A stretch of DNA of 64,000 nt from CAVPJC01 sp963705155 (GCA_963705155.1 CAVPJC010000013.1:496001-560000); one strand, 5' to 3'. Shown: positions 28,018-38,520, numbered from the stretch's first letter. Program-made: numbers and translations. Notes: generated by a model from the sequence alone, not told the origin.

Positions 28018-28743
28018 ATGCAAATCAAAATACTATTTTTTGCGACATTGAAAGACCGGGCAGGGCTAAAGGAGACCCATCTGGATCTGGGCCAGGGTGC
28101 TACGGTGCTTGAAATGAAAAAGCGGTTGGTGGATGAATTCGCAGGTCTGGCGGGTGCACTGGACTCAGCGCTGGTGTCGGTGAATCGAGAGTTCGCTTTT
28201 GAAGAAGATATCGTTCCAGATGGGGCTGAAGTGGCGATTTTTCCGCCTGTGAGCGGCGGCGCAGCAGATGGTGAAGATTGGAAACCGGCGGCGCCCAGGG
28301 TTTATCTGATCACGGAAAATGCATTGGACCTGGATGCGCTACTGGCGCGCATCACCTTACCCACTACAGGCGCAGCGTGCATATTCACCGGTATGGTGCG
28401 GGGTGTGACCAGTCGAGGCGATCCACATGAGACGGTTTACCTGGAGTACGAGGCTTACAAACCGATGGCTGAGGCAAAAATGCGACAGGTTGCTGATGAA
28501 ATCTGCGCCCACTGGCCCAGCGTTGAGGGAATTGCCATCGTGCAGCGCATTGGACGACTGGAGGCAGGTACGCCAACGGTTTTGATTGCGTGCACAGCTG
28601 CTCACCGGGATACGGGAGTGTTTGAAGCGGCGCGTTACGGTATCGACCGTTTGAAGGAAATTGTGCCGGTGTGGAAAAAAGAGGTGGGGCCCGGCGGAGA
28701 GACCTGGGTGGAAGGCGAATACCAGCCAAAACGAGGGGACTGA
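28018..28743 (+). CDS. Fused MoaD-MoaE molybdopterin synthase
   Basis: One protein carries both subunits of molybdopterin synthase. Residues 1-81 are MoaD, a ubiquitin-like sulfur carrier (MQIKILFFATLKDRAG at the start, FPPVSGG at its end, Gly80-Gly81). Residues ~95-240 are MoaE (CIFTGMVRG, YLEYEAYKPMAEAKM, LKEIVPVWKKE with the catalytic lysines). In the separate proteins the MoaD C-terminal Gly carries the thiocarboxylate, so the fused form would need cleavage after GG, as reported for mycobacterial MoaX. ATG 28018 gives a typical MoaD N-terminus; a GTG at 27985 overlapping the moaC stop would add 11 residues. Confidence 0.92.
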   Translation: MQIKILFFATLKDRAGLKETHLDLGQGATVLEMKKRLVDEFAGLAGALDSALVSVNREFAFEEDIVPDGAEVAIFPPVSGGAADGEDWKPAAPRVYLITENALDLDALLARITLPTTGAACIFTGMVRGVTSRGDPHETVYLEYEAYKPMAEAKMRQVADEICAHWPSVEGIAIVQRIGRLEAGTPTVLIACTAAHRDTGVFEAARYGIDRLKEIVPVWKKEVGPGGETWVEGEYQPKRGD

Positions 28744-28748
28744 CCAGC

Positions 28749-29837
28749 ATGGAGATGCATTGCACCAACTGCCAGCAGAGCTACCCACCGGAAGGAACAC
28801 CCTACCGCTGTCAGAAATGCGGCGGTATTTTTGATTTCAGAACTCCGCTGGTGTATGATCCTGCGAAACTGGAACCCGGTAAGGAAGGCATGTGGCGCTA
28901 CCGGCAAACATTTGGATTGCCGCAGGATGCAGCCGAGGTTTCCCTGGGGGAAGGCGGTACACCCCTGGTGTGGACGGAATACGCCGGGCGCAAAGTGGCA
29001 GTTAAATGCGAATATCAGAATCCGAGCGGATCTTTTAAAGACCGCGGCAGCGCTGTGATTGTGAGTTTTTTACTTTCCAGAGGCGCACAAAGCGCGGTGG
29101 AAGATTCGTCGGGCAATGCTGGAGCTTCCTTTGCGGCGTATGCTGCCAGGGCAGGGATGCACGCCAGGGTTTTTGTGCCCGATGCTGCTTCAGGACCCAA
29201 GCGCAAACAAATCGAAACCTATGGAGCTGAGTTGGTGCGGATCATGGGGCCGCGCTCCAACGCAGCCGATGCCGTACAACGTGTTGCAGACCAGGGCGAA
29301 GCCTATGCCAGCCATGCATACCTGCCCTTTAACCTCCCGGGATATGCCACGGCAGCTTATGAGATCGTGGAGCAATTGGGCGAAGCCCCCGGCAGCATGG
29401 TGGTGCCGGTTGGGCAGGGTGGCTTTCTGCTGGGGATGGCGCGTGGTTTTGAGGCCTTACAACACGCCGGCATGATCGGACAAATTCCCATGCTGGCAGG
29501 GGTGCAGGCGCGCGCCTGTGCGCCGCTCTGGGCGTTATTCAGCTACGGTTCGGCCGGTTTGAGCTGGGTAGCCGAAGCGCCAACGGTAGCGGAGGGCATA
29601 CGCGTTTTGCGGCCCCTGCGCGGGGATGTCTTGATGGAGACGATGGCGAAGCACGGCGGGATGTTCCTGGCGGTGGATGAAGAGGAAATCCTGCCGGCGC
29701 GCGACGCGCTGGCTCATCGGGGGTTCTATGTAGAGCCAACCTCTGCCGTGGTATGGATTGCACTCGGGCAGGTCATTGAAAAATTACCGGATCCGGTTGT
29801 TATCGTCTTGACCGGGTCAGGTCTGAAGTCGGGCTGA
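28749..29837 (+). CDS. thrC: Threonine synthase (PLP-dependent)
   Basis: A 362-residue fold-type II PLP enzyme, most likely threonine synthase (O-phosphohomoserine to threonine). A rubredoxin-like zinc ribbon is at the N-terminus (Cys5, Cys8, Cys21, Cys24). The PLP lysine is Lys97 in SGSFKDRG at 93-100, and the phosphate-binding loop SSGNAG is at 120-125. The serine/glycine loop VPVGQGG follows at about 220. ATG 28749 is preferred over an upstream in-frame start because it gives the standard N-terminus and lies 5 bases after the moaD-moaE stop. Related PLP enzymes with other substrates cannot be excluded. Confidence 0.85.
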   Translation: MEMHCTNCQQSYPPEGTPYRCQKCGGIFDFRTPLVYDPAKLEPGKEGMWRYRQTFGLPQDAAEVSLGEGGTPLVWTEYAGRKVAVKCEYQNPSGSFKDRGSAVIVSFLLSRGAQSAVEDSSGNAGASFAAYAARAGMHARVFVPDAASGPKRKQIETYGAELVRIMGPRSNAADAVQRVADQGEAYASHAYLPFNLPGYATAAYEIVEQLGEAPGSMVVPVGQGGFLLGMARGFEALQHAGMIGQIPMLAGVQARACAPLWALFSYGSAGLSWVAEAPTVAEGIRVLRPLRGDVLMETMAKHGGMFLAVDEEEILPARDALAHRGFYVEPTSAVVWIALGQVIEKLPDPVVIVLTGSGLKSG

Positions 29838-29920
29838 CTTATCGATGTCTCGCTGACTGTTCGTTGCCAAACCCACGCAGGATTGGCAGCCAAAATCAGG
29901 ATCGTGGATGAGGTGAGGAA

Positions 29921-31163
29921 ATGGTAGAGCGTGTCGTTATCACTGGCATGGGGGCGATCAGCCCATTGGGGTTATCGGCAAAAGAGAGCTGGGAGAATGC
30001 TGTTCGAGGCCTTTCGGGCGTGGGTCCGATCACACTTTTCGATCCTGCAGATTACCTGGTAAGGATTGCCTGTGAGGTGAAAAACTTCCAACCTGAGGCG
30101 TACATGGATGCAAAAGAAGCCAGGAGGCGGGATCGTTTTGAGCAGTTTGCATCTGCAGCCGGTCAGGAAGCCATCGCCCAGGCGGGTTTACAAGATGGGA
30201 AACGTGATCCAGGCCGGGTGGGTGTGATCGTATCGTCGTCGATTGGTGGGTTGGGATCGCTGCAGGAGGGCATCTACACGATTAAGGAGAGTGGACCGCG
30301 GCGGGTAAGTCCATTTCTCATCCCCATGTTGATGCCAAATGGAGGGGCGGGACTGATCGGGATTGATTATCGGCTTTACCGGGCCAAGTTTTTCGTTGGC
30401 GTCGGCCTGTGCTTCCGGCGCCGACGGGATTGGTATGGCGTGGCTGATGCTGCGAAGCGGTATTATTGATGCTGCCGTCGCTGGCGCCAGTGAATCCACC
30501 ATTACCCATCTTGGAGTGGCTGCATTTGACCGGTTGGGCGCCATGTCGCGGCGAAATGATGACTTTGCGCACACACCGCAGCCCTTTGATAAAAACCGGG
30601 ATGGGTTGGTGATGGGGGAGGGTGCGGCTATCCTGGTGTTGGAGACCGAAAGCCATGCCCGCAAACGCGGCGCGGCCATCCTGGCAGAACTGGCCGGTTA
30701 TGCGTCCACCGCAGATGCTTACCATGTCACAGCGCCGGCCGAAAACGGAGCCGGTGGGGCGCGGGCTATGCGCCTGGCAATGGATTCAGCCGGTGTGAAT
30801 GCCGGTGAGATTGGCTATATCAGCGCACATGGAACAGCAACCCCGCTGAATGACCTGTCGGAAACACGCGCAATCAAAGCCGCATTTGGCGATATGGCTT
30901 ATAATATTCCCATCTCATCCACCAAATCAATGACCGGGCATATGATGGGCGCCACCGGCGCGCTGGAAGCGCTTTTTTGTGTACAGGTGGTACGGGAAGG
31001 GATCATACCGCCCACAATCCATTATGAGACGCCCGACCCGGAGTGCGATCTGGATTATGTGCCCAATACGGCGCGCCAGTCGCCAGTGCAGGCTGCGATC
31101 AGCAATGCGTTTGGCTTCGGCGGGCATAATGCCGTCCTGGTGATCCGCAAATACACAGGATGA
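29921..31163 (+). CDS. fabF: Beta-ketoacyl-ACP synthase II (FabF); one frameshift
   Basis: A condensing enzyme of fatty-acid synthesis that extends acyl-ACP with malonyl-ACP. The first frame (29921-30469) gives VVITGMGAISPLG and PMLMPNGGAG; the second (to 31163) gives GFTGPSFSLASACASGA with the active-site Cys, SAHGTATPLND and KSMTGHMMGATG with the two catalytic His residues, and NAFGFGGHNA at the end. Removing one C near 30374 restores ...IDYGFTGPSF.... ATG 29921 with GAGGTGAGGA upstream. rnc and smc follow, as in the widespread acpP-fabF-rnc-smc arrangement, though acpP is not adjacent here. Confidence 0.92.
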
Positions 31164-31244
31164 ACCCGGCGAATATGTTCCCGGTCGATCAAATTCAGGT
31201 CGGGAGAGATCAATAATATTTCTGGATGTTGAGAATCCATGGAC

Positions 31245-31279
31245 CGCCAGTCACCCGACAAATGGTGGGGTGTCTGGCG
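31245..31279 (+). promoter_or_regulatory. Stem-loop in the rnc leader
   Basis: CGCCAG-T-CACCC (31245-31256) pairs with GGGTG-T-CTGGCG (31268-31279): 11 pairs with one T.T mismatch. No T tract follows. It lies 28 bases upstream of the rnc ATG and 13 bases upstream of its AGGAGG. RNase III cleaves a hairpin in its own leader in E. coli, so autoregulation is a reasonable guess; it may instead be a weak fabF terminator. Confidence 0.35.
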
Positions 31280-31307
31280 CTCCCTGAGTTCCAGGAGGTA
31301 ACCTGTC

Positions 31308-32027
31308 ATGGAAATATCTCAGGAGAGCCTGGGGGTTGAAACCCCGCAGGAATTCGCGCAGCAACTCGGGCTGCCGTTTCACGATATTCGCTTGTTGGCC
31401 CGGGCACTCACCCACCGGTCTTACCGAAATGAAAATATCGATGCGCTGGAAGACAACGAACGCCTTGAATTTCTGGGCGACGCCGTATTAGATTTTCTGG
31501 TGGGGGCCTGGTTGTACGATCGTTTTCCGGAAATGGCAGAGGGTGAACTCACCCGAATGCGGTCGGCATTGGTGCGCACCGAACAACTGGCTACTTTTGC
31601 AGAGTCAGATCGAGCTGGGGCGGGCGATCCGGCTGGGGCGGGGCGAGGCGGAAGGCGGTGGTCGAGGCCGGCCTGCGTTATTGTGCGCTACATTTGAAGC
31701 CCTGGTAGGCGCGTTGTTCCTCGATCGCGGCATTGCTGCGGTGCAAAGCTTCATTGAGACATTTTTAGGTCGGGCCTCGGATGAGATTGTAGAGGCAAGA
31801 AAAGAGCAGGATCCAAAAAGCTTGCTGCAAGAGTGGGCGCAATCGCATGGTTTTGACCATCCTCCTACCGTACGATCGTGGCGCATGGCCCCGACCATGA
31901 TAAGACCTTTGAAATTGAGGTGCTGATCCAGGCGGAAGTATGGGGGCGTGGAGAGGGGCACAGCAAACAGGCGGCTGCGAAAGCCGCGGCCAAGGATGCA
32001 CTGAGCAGGATGGGGATACTTCTGTAA
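31308..32027 (+). CDS. rnc: Ribonuclease III; two frameshifts
   Basis: Double-strand-specific endoribonuclease for rRNA and mRNA processing. Frame one (ATG 31308, AGGAGG upstream) carries the catalytic signature NERLEFLGDAVLDF; frame two continues RAIRLGRGEAE...ATFEALVGALFLD, including the second acidic active-site block; frame three, back in register, gives the double-stranded-RNA-binding domain (YRTIVAHGPDHDKTFEIEV, GHSKQAAAKAAAKDAL). Breaks lie at about 31605 (one extra base) and 31864 (one missing base). The stop at 32025-32027 is 18 bases before smc. The repaired length of about 239 residues is normal, so I regard the gene as functional. Confidence 0.9.
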
Positions 32028-32045
32028 TCCAACCGGTGGACTTGC

Positions 32046-35000
32046 ATGAGATTAAAATCACTTGAATTGCATGGATATAAGACCTTTGCCAGCCGAACGT
32101 TGTTTGAGTTCGCTGGCGCAGTGACTTGCATAGTTGGCCCGAATGGATCGGGAAAATCCAACGTCGCTGACAGCCTGCGCTGGGTTCTGGGTGAACAGAG
32201 CTATTCTTTGCTGCGGGGCAAGAAAACGGAGGATATGATTTTCTCGGGCTCGGAACAGCGTCCACGCGCAGGTATGGCTTCGGCTTCGGTCGTTTTCGAT
32301 AACAGTGATGGGTGGCTTCCGATTGACTTTAGTGAGGTGGCCATCACCCGGCGGGCATACCGGGATGGACAGAATGAATACCTGATCAATGGGCAAAAGG
32401 TAAGGTTGAAAGATGTTTCCGAGCTTCTAGCCCAATCTGGTCTGGCAGAACGGACGTACACCATCATCGGGCAGGGTGTGGTCGATGCAGCCCTGGCTTT
32501 GAAGGCCGAAGAGCGGCGCAGGCTCTTCGAAGAAGCGGCTGGCATTGGATTGCATCGTTCCCGGAGAGAAGAGGCCCTGCGCCGGCTGGAGACAACGCGA
32601 AGAAATCTGGACCGTGTGCAAGACATCCTTGCAGAATTAGGACCACGCTTGAGATACCTGGAAAAGCAGGCCAGGCGGGCGCAGGAATTTGAACAGGTGC
32701 GGGACGATCTGCGGCTTTTGCTGCGCGAATGGTATGGTTATCACTGGCATCAGGCACAGCAAGACCTGACTGAAGCACGCGAGGCTGCCCGTAAACAGGA
32801 AGAAGCCCTTGAATATACCCGGCGAACGGAAGCCAGCCATGAAGAAAAACTGGCCTCCATGCGCAGTCAGATTCTGGGCTTGCGGGCGCGTTTGAATGCC
32901 TGGCATCGTCAGCAGGCGACCTTGCATAACCAGCGGGAGGAGTTCAGCCGGCAGAGCGCTGTCGCAGATGAACGCCTGCGGGCGATCCAACAACAACGCA
33001 GTGAACTGGATGCATCTCTGGCTCGCCTGGGTGAAGAGCTTGCCTATCACCAGACCCGGGTAGAAGAGGCAAAGTCTGAGGCCGCCGTCCTTAAAGCTGA
33101 TCTGAGTGATGCGCACATGCAGGCTGCCGCTGCACGCCAGGCGCTGCAAAACCGCCAGGACGAGCGGGCTGATATTGAAAATGCACTGCAAACTGCCCGC
33201 CAGGCGCAATCTGGTTTGAATGCCCGCCAGGGTTCGCTGCAGGCGCGAATTGGCGAGCGCCAGGCACAGGCTCGCAGGCAGGAACAGGCACTGCAGGCGG
33301 CAGAGACTGCTGTTGCAGGTGCAGAACAGGAACAACAGGCGGCGGCTGAGAAACAAAAACTGGCGATGGAGGCACACCAGCAAGCCTCACGCGGTGCGGG
33401 TGCAAGCGGCTGCAGAACTGGAAACAAGCCGGAAGGCTCTGGAGGCCGCCGAAAAAGTTAAAAATGACCTGGTGGAGCAAAGGTCAAAGCTGCTGGCAGA
33501 AGAGGCCCGACTGAAAGCGCAATTGGATGTTCTGGAACAAGCTGACCGGGCGCTGGCAGGCTATGCAAGCGGCGCTAAGGTGTTATTACGGGCAGCCAAG
33601 GAAGCCCGGCTGGCAGGCACACGCGGGGCGCTCAGCAGCCATCTTGAGGTGCCACCGGAATTGGAAACTGCGGATCGCGGCTGCCCTGGGTGAATACCTG
33701 GATGCGGTGCTCGTGGATAACCAGGGCGCGTCGGATGCTGCTCTGGATTTGCTGGCCGGAGAAATGGCGCGCGGCGCACTGCTGCCAATGGATACACTTG
33801 CGCCACCCTCTGTGTTAAATAAAATCGAATTTGAAGGTGTGATTGGCATCGCTGCAGACCTTGTGCACGCCTCACCAGCGTTTCGCCCTGCGCTTGACTT
33901 GCTGCTGGGCCAGACGATTGTGGTACACGACCGGGCGGCGGCGCGGCGTATACTGGCGAAGTTGGATACGCGGGAAAGCGGCATCCGGGCGGTTACCACA
34001 AAGGGTGAGGTATTCTATGGCAACGGCGCGGTAATGGCAGGTCAAGAGGGCGGACCGACCACCTTGAGCCGGCCGCGCCAACGCAAAGACCTGGGGTCTG
34101 AACTCGATCGTAACCGCAAAAAACGGGAAGAGTTAGAAGGGCGGCTGCAAGAAACGGAAGGTGAGGTCAAAAACCGGCAGGACGATGTGCAGAAGCTGCA
34201 GCAAATGGATATCGCTTCCCGTACTGCCGAAGAGAAAGCCCAGCAGGTATACAGCCATGCCGCCGCGGCGGCAGAACAATCGGCACGCCAGAGGCGCTGG
34301 CAGGAAGAACAGTATTTGCGCTTAAGAAAAGACGTGGAACTTGGTGATACAAAATCGCAAACGATGCAGGATGAACTGGAAAGGGTGAACGCTGAGATTG
34401 CTCATTCTCGGGAGGGTTTGCGGAGTTTGAACAACGCTCTGGCTGAGCTTTCACTGGATGAATACCAGGCCCAGGTGGGGCATTGGAATACGCGGGCCGC
34501 CGTTTCGGAACGGGCTGTAACCGACTCGCTTGCTCGGTTAGCGGAACGAGAAGCTGCCCTGATTGGGGCGCAGAAGACACTGGTCACAACGCAAGCTCGC
34601 CTGGAAGAACTTGTGGTGTTATACAGCCAGATGGAAGAGAACAAGCTTGCACAACGTCAGGCTGAGCTGGAGGTGACCACGCAGATCGAGGCGCTGCGCC
34701 TGTTAATTGATCCGGCGGAGGCTGAGCTGGACCGGTTTGAGTTGGATCAGGCTTCGGCGCAGGAGAGCGAGGCGATTTCCCGCCAGGCAGTGAGTAAAGC
34801 TGAACATCACCATGCCCAGGCGCGCATCACCCTGGCAAGACGCCAGGAGGCATTGGAAACCTGGCGCAGGCGCATTGAAGATGACTTTGGCCTGGTTGCA
34901 TTTGAGTATGAGGAAGATATCTCCGGACCCACGCCTCTGCCACTGGATGGCATGGTAGAGCAACTACCCAGGGTAACGCAGATCTCCACCGATCTTGAGG

Positions 35001-35653
35001 AGAATCTACGGAGGCAAAGAGCGCAGTTAAGGCGTATGGGGCCAATAAACCCGGAAGCCCAGGCGGAACACCGTGAGGTAAAAGAGCGGCACGAATTTAT
35101 GACAGTTCAGGTAGCAGATTTAAACCGGGCAGAAGAGGACGTACGCCAGGTGATTGCTGAGCTGGATGCTTTGATGCAAAAAGAACTGCGTAAAACTTTT
35201 GATGCGGTCGCGGAAGAGTTCACGGCGATATTCAAACGTTTATTTGGGGGTGGTACGGCCCGCCTGGTGCTAACAGATCCAGACGATATGACCAACACCG
35301 GGATCGATATCGAGGCGCGATTGCCAGGCAGGCGTATGCAAGGGCTGTCCCTGTTATCGGGCGGAGAGCGCAGCCTGACGGCCAGCTCACTGGTGTTTGC
35401 GCTGCTCAAAGTATCCCCTACGCCGTTCTGTCTGCTGGATGAAGTGGACGCCATGCTGGATGAAGCCAATGTAGGGCGGTTCCGCGAGCTCTTGCGAGAA
35501 TTAAGTCAGGTGACGCAGTTTATCGTGGTGACCCACAACCGAAATACCGTGCAAGCCGCAGATGTGATATACGGTGTCACCATGGGACGCGATTCGGCCA
35601 GCCAGGTGATCAGCCTGAAGCTGGACGAGGTGGACAAGGTTGTGGAAGACTAA
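32046..35653 (+). CDS. smc: Chromosome segregation protein SMC; two frameshifts
   Basis: A ~1,200-residue SMC ATPase that organises and segregates the chromosome. N-terminal Walker A GPNGSGKSN at about residues 32-40, followed by LRWVLGEQ; a long Glu/Gln/Ala/Arg-rich coiled coil; the hinge region around 33,600-34,050; a second coiled coil; and the ABC signature LSGGERSLTA with Walker B CLLDEVDAMLDEAN near the end. Breaks at about 33395 and 33665 each need one extra base removed. ATG 32046. The gene is followed at once by an IS982-family element inserted at its stop codon, which leaves the stop intact. No scpA or scpB is nearby. Confidence 0.93.
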
Positions 35654-35655
35654 TA
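35651..35655. repeat. Target-site duplication, left copy (TAATA)
   Basis: TAATA here and at 36665-36669 flank the IS982-family element. The left copy contains the smc stop codon TAA; the right copy contributes the ppk2 stop on the other strand. Confidence 0.65.
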
Positions 35656-36664
35656 GGGTCTTATGCTAATTCGAGAAAGCCAGGGACTTGATCTGCAAGA
35701 ACTCTGGTTTTCCCAACAACCGGTTGATATATATGCACAAAGTATGCGCAGCCAATTTGGTATATAGCCTGGTACACAGGCCCCAGAATGTGTGAGCGTG
35801 ATTGGTCTCGATCTGGAACAATTCTGAGAGCTGATGGTTAACGGTTTCGATCATTTGGCGAACGCTATTCAGAAAAGTACGTTGTTTAGCCGACATTTGC
35901 ACTTTCTGATTCTGGCGTGGAAGGGTCATGAGCCGGATGCGGTTGTTGGCCAAGAGTTCGGCTGCTTTATCAGCGCTGATGTAAGCCTTATCACCCAAAA
36001 CACTCAAGTCTGTATGTTCGCAAAGCATTTCAAAGCCCACTTCCAGATCGGTGACATTGGCTGGCGCCAGCTCAAAATCGAGGATCAATCCGCCCAGGGT
36101 AATGAGCAAGTGCAGCTTGAAACCGAAGATCGTCTGCTTCTTCGAAGGCACTTTGCCGTAAGTGGCTTCAAAAGCTCGCCAATCGCCCGTCGAGCTGGGC
36201 ACAAGATAGAACTGCACCACCGGCAAAGGCAAGCTGTCGATCACACACTGTCGATCCTGAGCAATATCCAGGCTTTTCAGGGTCACTTGGCGGATCAGGT
36301 TGAAGGCATACATCAAATTTCGCCGACGACGGTTGAAGCGGCTCTGCGACGGAATGTTGGGAAACAGATGCACGATGTTCTCGCCACTGGCTCAACATTT
36401 CTGTTTCCAGGTTCCAGCCACGACATTCGCCAATCAAAGCCATGCTCAACAACTCACTGTCGCTGCATAAGGGTTCAGGCCCAGGTCGATCAAATAGAGG
36501 AGCGATTTGTTGCCAAATGTCATCCACGATGACATACATCCACAAGCAGAAATCCGAAAAGTCGTTTATCATTGGGGTTGTCCTCCGGCGTTCTTGGGTT
36601 GCGGCAACTTCCCAATATAACGTCAGAGGACTTTTTGTCAATGGTTTTCAACTAGCATAAGACC
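35656..36664 (-). mobile_element. IS982-family insertion sequence
   Basis: A ~1,009-base element with perfect 12-base inverted repeats: GGTCTTATGCTA at 35657-35668 and TAGCATAAGACC at 36653-36664. Flanks carry a 5-base duplication TAATA. It holds a single transposase gene on the minus strand. The size and transposase match the IS982 family. The left end has one additional G before the repeat, so the exact boundary is uncertain by one base. It sits between the convergent stops of smc and ppk2. Confidence 0.85.
35666..36572 (-). pseudogene. IS982-family transposase; one frameshift
   Basis: DDE transposase of the IS982 family. The N-terminal part (ATG 36572, MINDFSDFC) contains SDSELLSMALIGECRGW and stops making sense after SQWRE; the C-terminal part, in another frame from about 36383, reads LFPNIPSQSRFNRRRRNL, then VIDSLPLPV with the first catalytic Asp, FGFKLHLLITLGGLILDFELAPANVTD, and LGDKAYISADKAAELL. 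One indel near 36380 separates them. A programmed frameshift is unusual for this family, and since indels are common in this window, I expect sequence error. It is related to, but clearly different from, the IS at 40837-41858. Confidence 0.8.
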
Positions 36665-37644
36665 TAATAAATCTCAGGCACAAAAGTCTGGTCTGTGATG
36701 GGGGGGCGCACGTAACCGGTGCGGTCTTGCTGGCGGGGCGGCAGCACCATCGGTTCTGGGGTCAGGTCTTTGTAAGGCACCAGGGTGACCAGGTGGGCAA
36801 TGCAGTTCAGGCGGGCTCGTTTCTTGTCATCGGAATTGACGACGAACCAGGGAGCCTGTTTGATATCTGTATACTTGAACATCTCATCTTTGGCGCGGGA
36901 GTATTCGACCCAGCGGGCGCGCGATTCAAGATCCATGGGGCTCAGCTTCCAACGTTTTGTGGGATCGTCGATGCGATCCTGGAAACGGCGCTCCTGCTCT
37001 TCGTCGCTGACCGAAAACCAGTATTTGACGAGGATGATGCCGGAGCGAACCAGCATGCGCTCAAACTCAGGACACGAACGGAGATACTCGCTGAGCTCGG
37101 CCTCCGTGCAAAAACCCATCACACGTTCTACACCGGAGCGGTTATACCAGGAGCGGTCGAAGAGAACCATCTCGCCTGCAGAAGGCAGGTGGGCGACATA
37201 GCGCTGGAAATACCACTGCGTACGCTCGCGCTCCGTCGGGGCAGGCAGGGCAACCACACGGGCATAACGAGGGTTCAGACATTCAGTGATACGCTTGATC
37301 GCGCCGCCTTTCCCGGCAGCATCTCTGCCTTCAAAAATGATTACCATCTTCAATCCGTTGAATTTGATCCATTCTTGCATTTTTACCAATTCGATTTGCA
37401 GGCGGCGCAGCTCTTCCAGGTACTCGCCTTCGCCCATTTTCTTCTTTTTCACAACCGGTGCAGGCTCTGTCTTCGGAGCGGCAGGTTGTTCTTTTCCATT
37501 CGATCCCGGGTTTTTCCCGCTGGCCGAGGCGCTAACCTGGGCGGCCAATTCGGTCCCAATTGGGGTCTGATTTTCACCGCTGGATTTCTCGGCAAGTTTA
37601 TTCTCTGGATCATGGCCCTTCTTTTTGGATGGTTTTTTACTCAT
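36664..37644 (-). CDS. ppk2: Polyphosphate kinase 2 (PPK2)
   Basis: A 326-residue PPK2-family kinase that transfers phosphate between polyphosphate and nucleotides. Walker A GRDAAGKGG at 106-114, the lid and Walker B region DRSWYNR at 163-169, and the conserved KYWFSVSDEEQERRF block. Residues 1-70 are a low-complexity Lys/Ser/Pro/Ala-rich extension that the core family lacks, probably disordered. The stop TAG uses the last base of the neighbouring IS and the duplicated TAATA; in the uninterrupted chromosome the same stop would have been formed. ATG 37644. Class (ADP or AMP as acceptor) cannot be fixed from sequence alone. Confidence 0.93.
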   Translation of the reverse strand: MSKKPSKKKGHDPENKLAEKSSGENQTPIGTELAAQVSASASGKNPGSNGKEQPAAPKTEPAPVVKKKKMGEGEYLEELRRLQIELVKMQEWIKFNGLKMVIIFEGRDAAGKGGAIKRITECLNPRYARVVALPAPTERERTQWYFQRYVAHLPSAGEMVLFDRSWYNRSGVERVMGFCTEAELSEYLRSCPEFERMLVRSGIILVKYWFSVSDEEQERRFQDRIDDPTKRWKLSPMDLESRARWVEYSRAKDEMFKYTDIKQAPWFVVNSDDKKRARLNCIAHLVTLVPYKDLTPEPMVLPPRQQDRTGYVRPPITDQTFVPEIY

Positions 37645-37895
37645 TTCCGCCGTCCTTTGAAAGCAAATGAATGTGCAGTTGAAACACGGTGTTAAAGTAA
37701 TTATAGGTTAGAAAAACGATCTGTCAATCAGTTGAATAAATCAATCTGGTTCAGCGAGATAATAGATTAACGATTACAAAGAACTATGCTGGGAATGTGG
37801 TGGTTGTCATGCCGAAAAAATCCGATGACAATCGATGCCATTGGTCCATGTAATCTGCTGAAGATTTATTATCCCTGGTTGCGCAGGGAAAAGAG

Positions 37896-37926
37896 CAGGG
37901 CTGCCCATGAATTTGGGGCAGCCCTG
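37896..37926 (-). terminator. Hairpin terminator after the DUF4332 gene
   Basis: CAGGGCTGCCC (37896-37906) and GGGCAGCCCTG (37916-37926), an 11-base perfect stem with a 9-base loop, 6 bases beyond the stop of the minus-strand DUF4332 gene. Minus-strand sequence after the stem reads CTCTTTTCC. The remaining 250 bases to the PPK2 start hold no gene. Confidence 0.7.
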
Positions 37927-37931
37927 TTTGT

Positions 37932-38336
37932 TTAGTAAGTGATCACACGAGGGAGTTGTTTGGCGTGCTCGATCCAGGCCGCAACTTGCGCCTGCGTGGG
38001 CAGTTTGCGCACTAACTTCTTCTCAGTGTTGACTGCCACCATTTTTTCATACAAATTTTCGGCTTTACGTTGAGCTAACTCTGGAACGGTATCTACACCA
38101 GCAACTTCCAGCAGATCAGCATATTCCTCGCCGATGCCGTTAATCCGGAATAGATCCACGTGATTGACCCATTTGAGGATCAGAGCGTCACTAAGGCCGC
38201 TTTTTTCAGCCAGGGCTTTGCGCCCCTTGGGAGATGCGCCTTGTTTCAACAGAGCCTGGGTAGATCCAACCCCGGCGTCTTTGAGCTTTTGGGCGTATTT
38301 TTCTCCAACACCTTCGATTTCGAGCAGTTTTGCCAT
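37932..38336 (-). CDS. DUF4332 helix-hairpin-helix protein
   Basis: A 134-residue protein with two helix-hairpin-helix-like units: LLEIEGVGEKYAQKLKDAGV at the start and LFRINGIGEEYADLLEVAGV in the middle, each with the GIG/GVG turn. This matches DUF4332, a small HhH domain that often binds DNA or other proteins. ATG 38336 is chosen because GGAGGA lies just upstream; the longer GTG 38348 would place that ribosome site inside the gene. The tail WIEHAKQLPRVITY is helical. It sits between PPK2 and an insertion sequence, apparently as a single-gene unit. Confidence 0.8.
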   Translation of the reverse strand: MAKLLEIEGVGEKYAQKLKDAGVGSTQALLKQGASPKGRKALAEKSGLSDALILKWVNHVDLFRINGIGEEYADLLEVAGVDTVPELAQRKAENLYEKMVAVNTEKKLVRKLPTQAQVAAWIEHAKQLPRVITY

Positions 38337-38520
38337 ATATTCCTCCACTCATTTTATGATCTCCTCCACAAATCTGGAGGTTTGAACGATACCATCCGGT
38401 TCAGAAAACTACCCGGATTTCTCACTCATTGGAAGGTCAACTAATTTCCTAGACCGAACCGTTTTAATGGATTATTTTGGCTGTTTTGTTTATTTCGTGA
38501 ACCTAAATTATTGACTTTTC

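Noticed and set aside
36727..37695. 322-residue plus-strand open frame antisense to PPK2
   Set aside because: PPK2 on the minus strand has Walker A and DRSWYNR motifs; the antisense frame is rich in shadow residues and has no recognisable domain.
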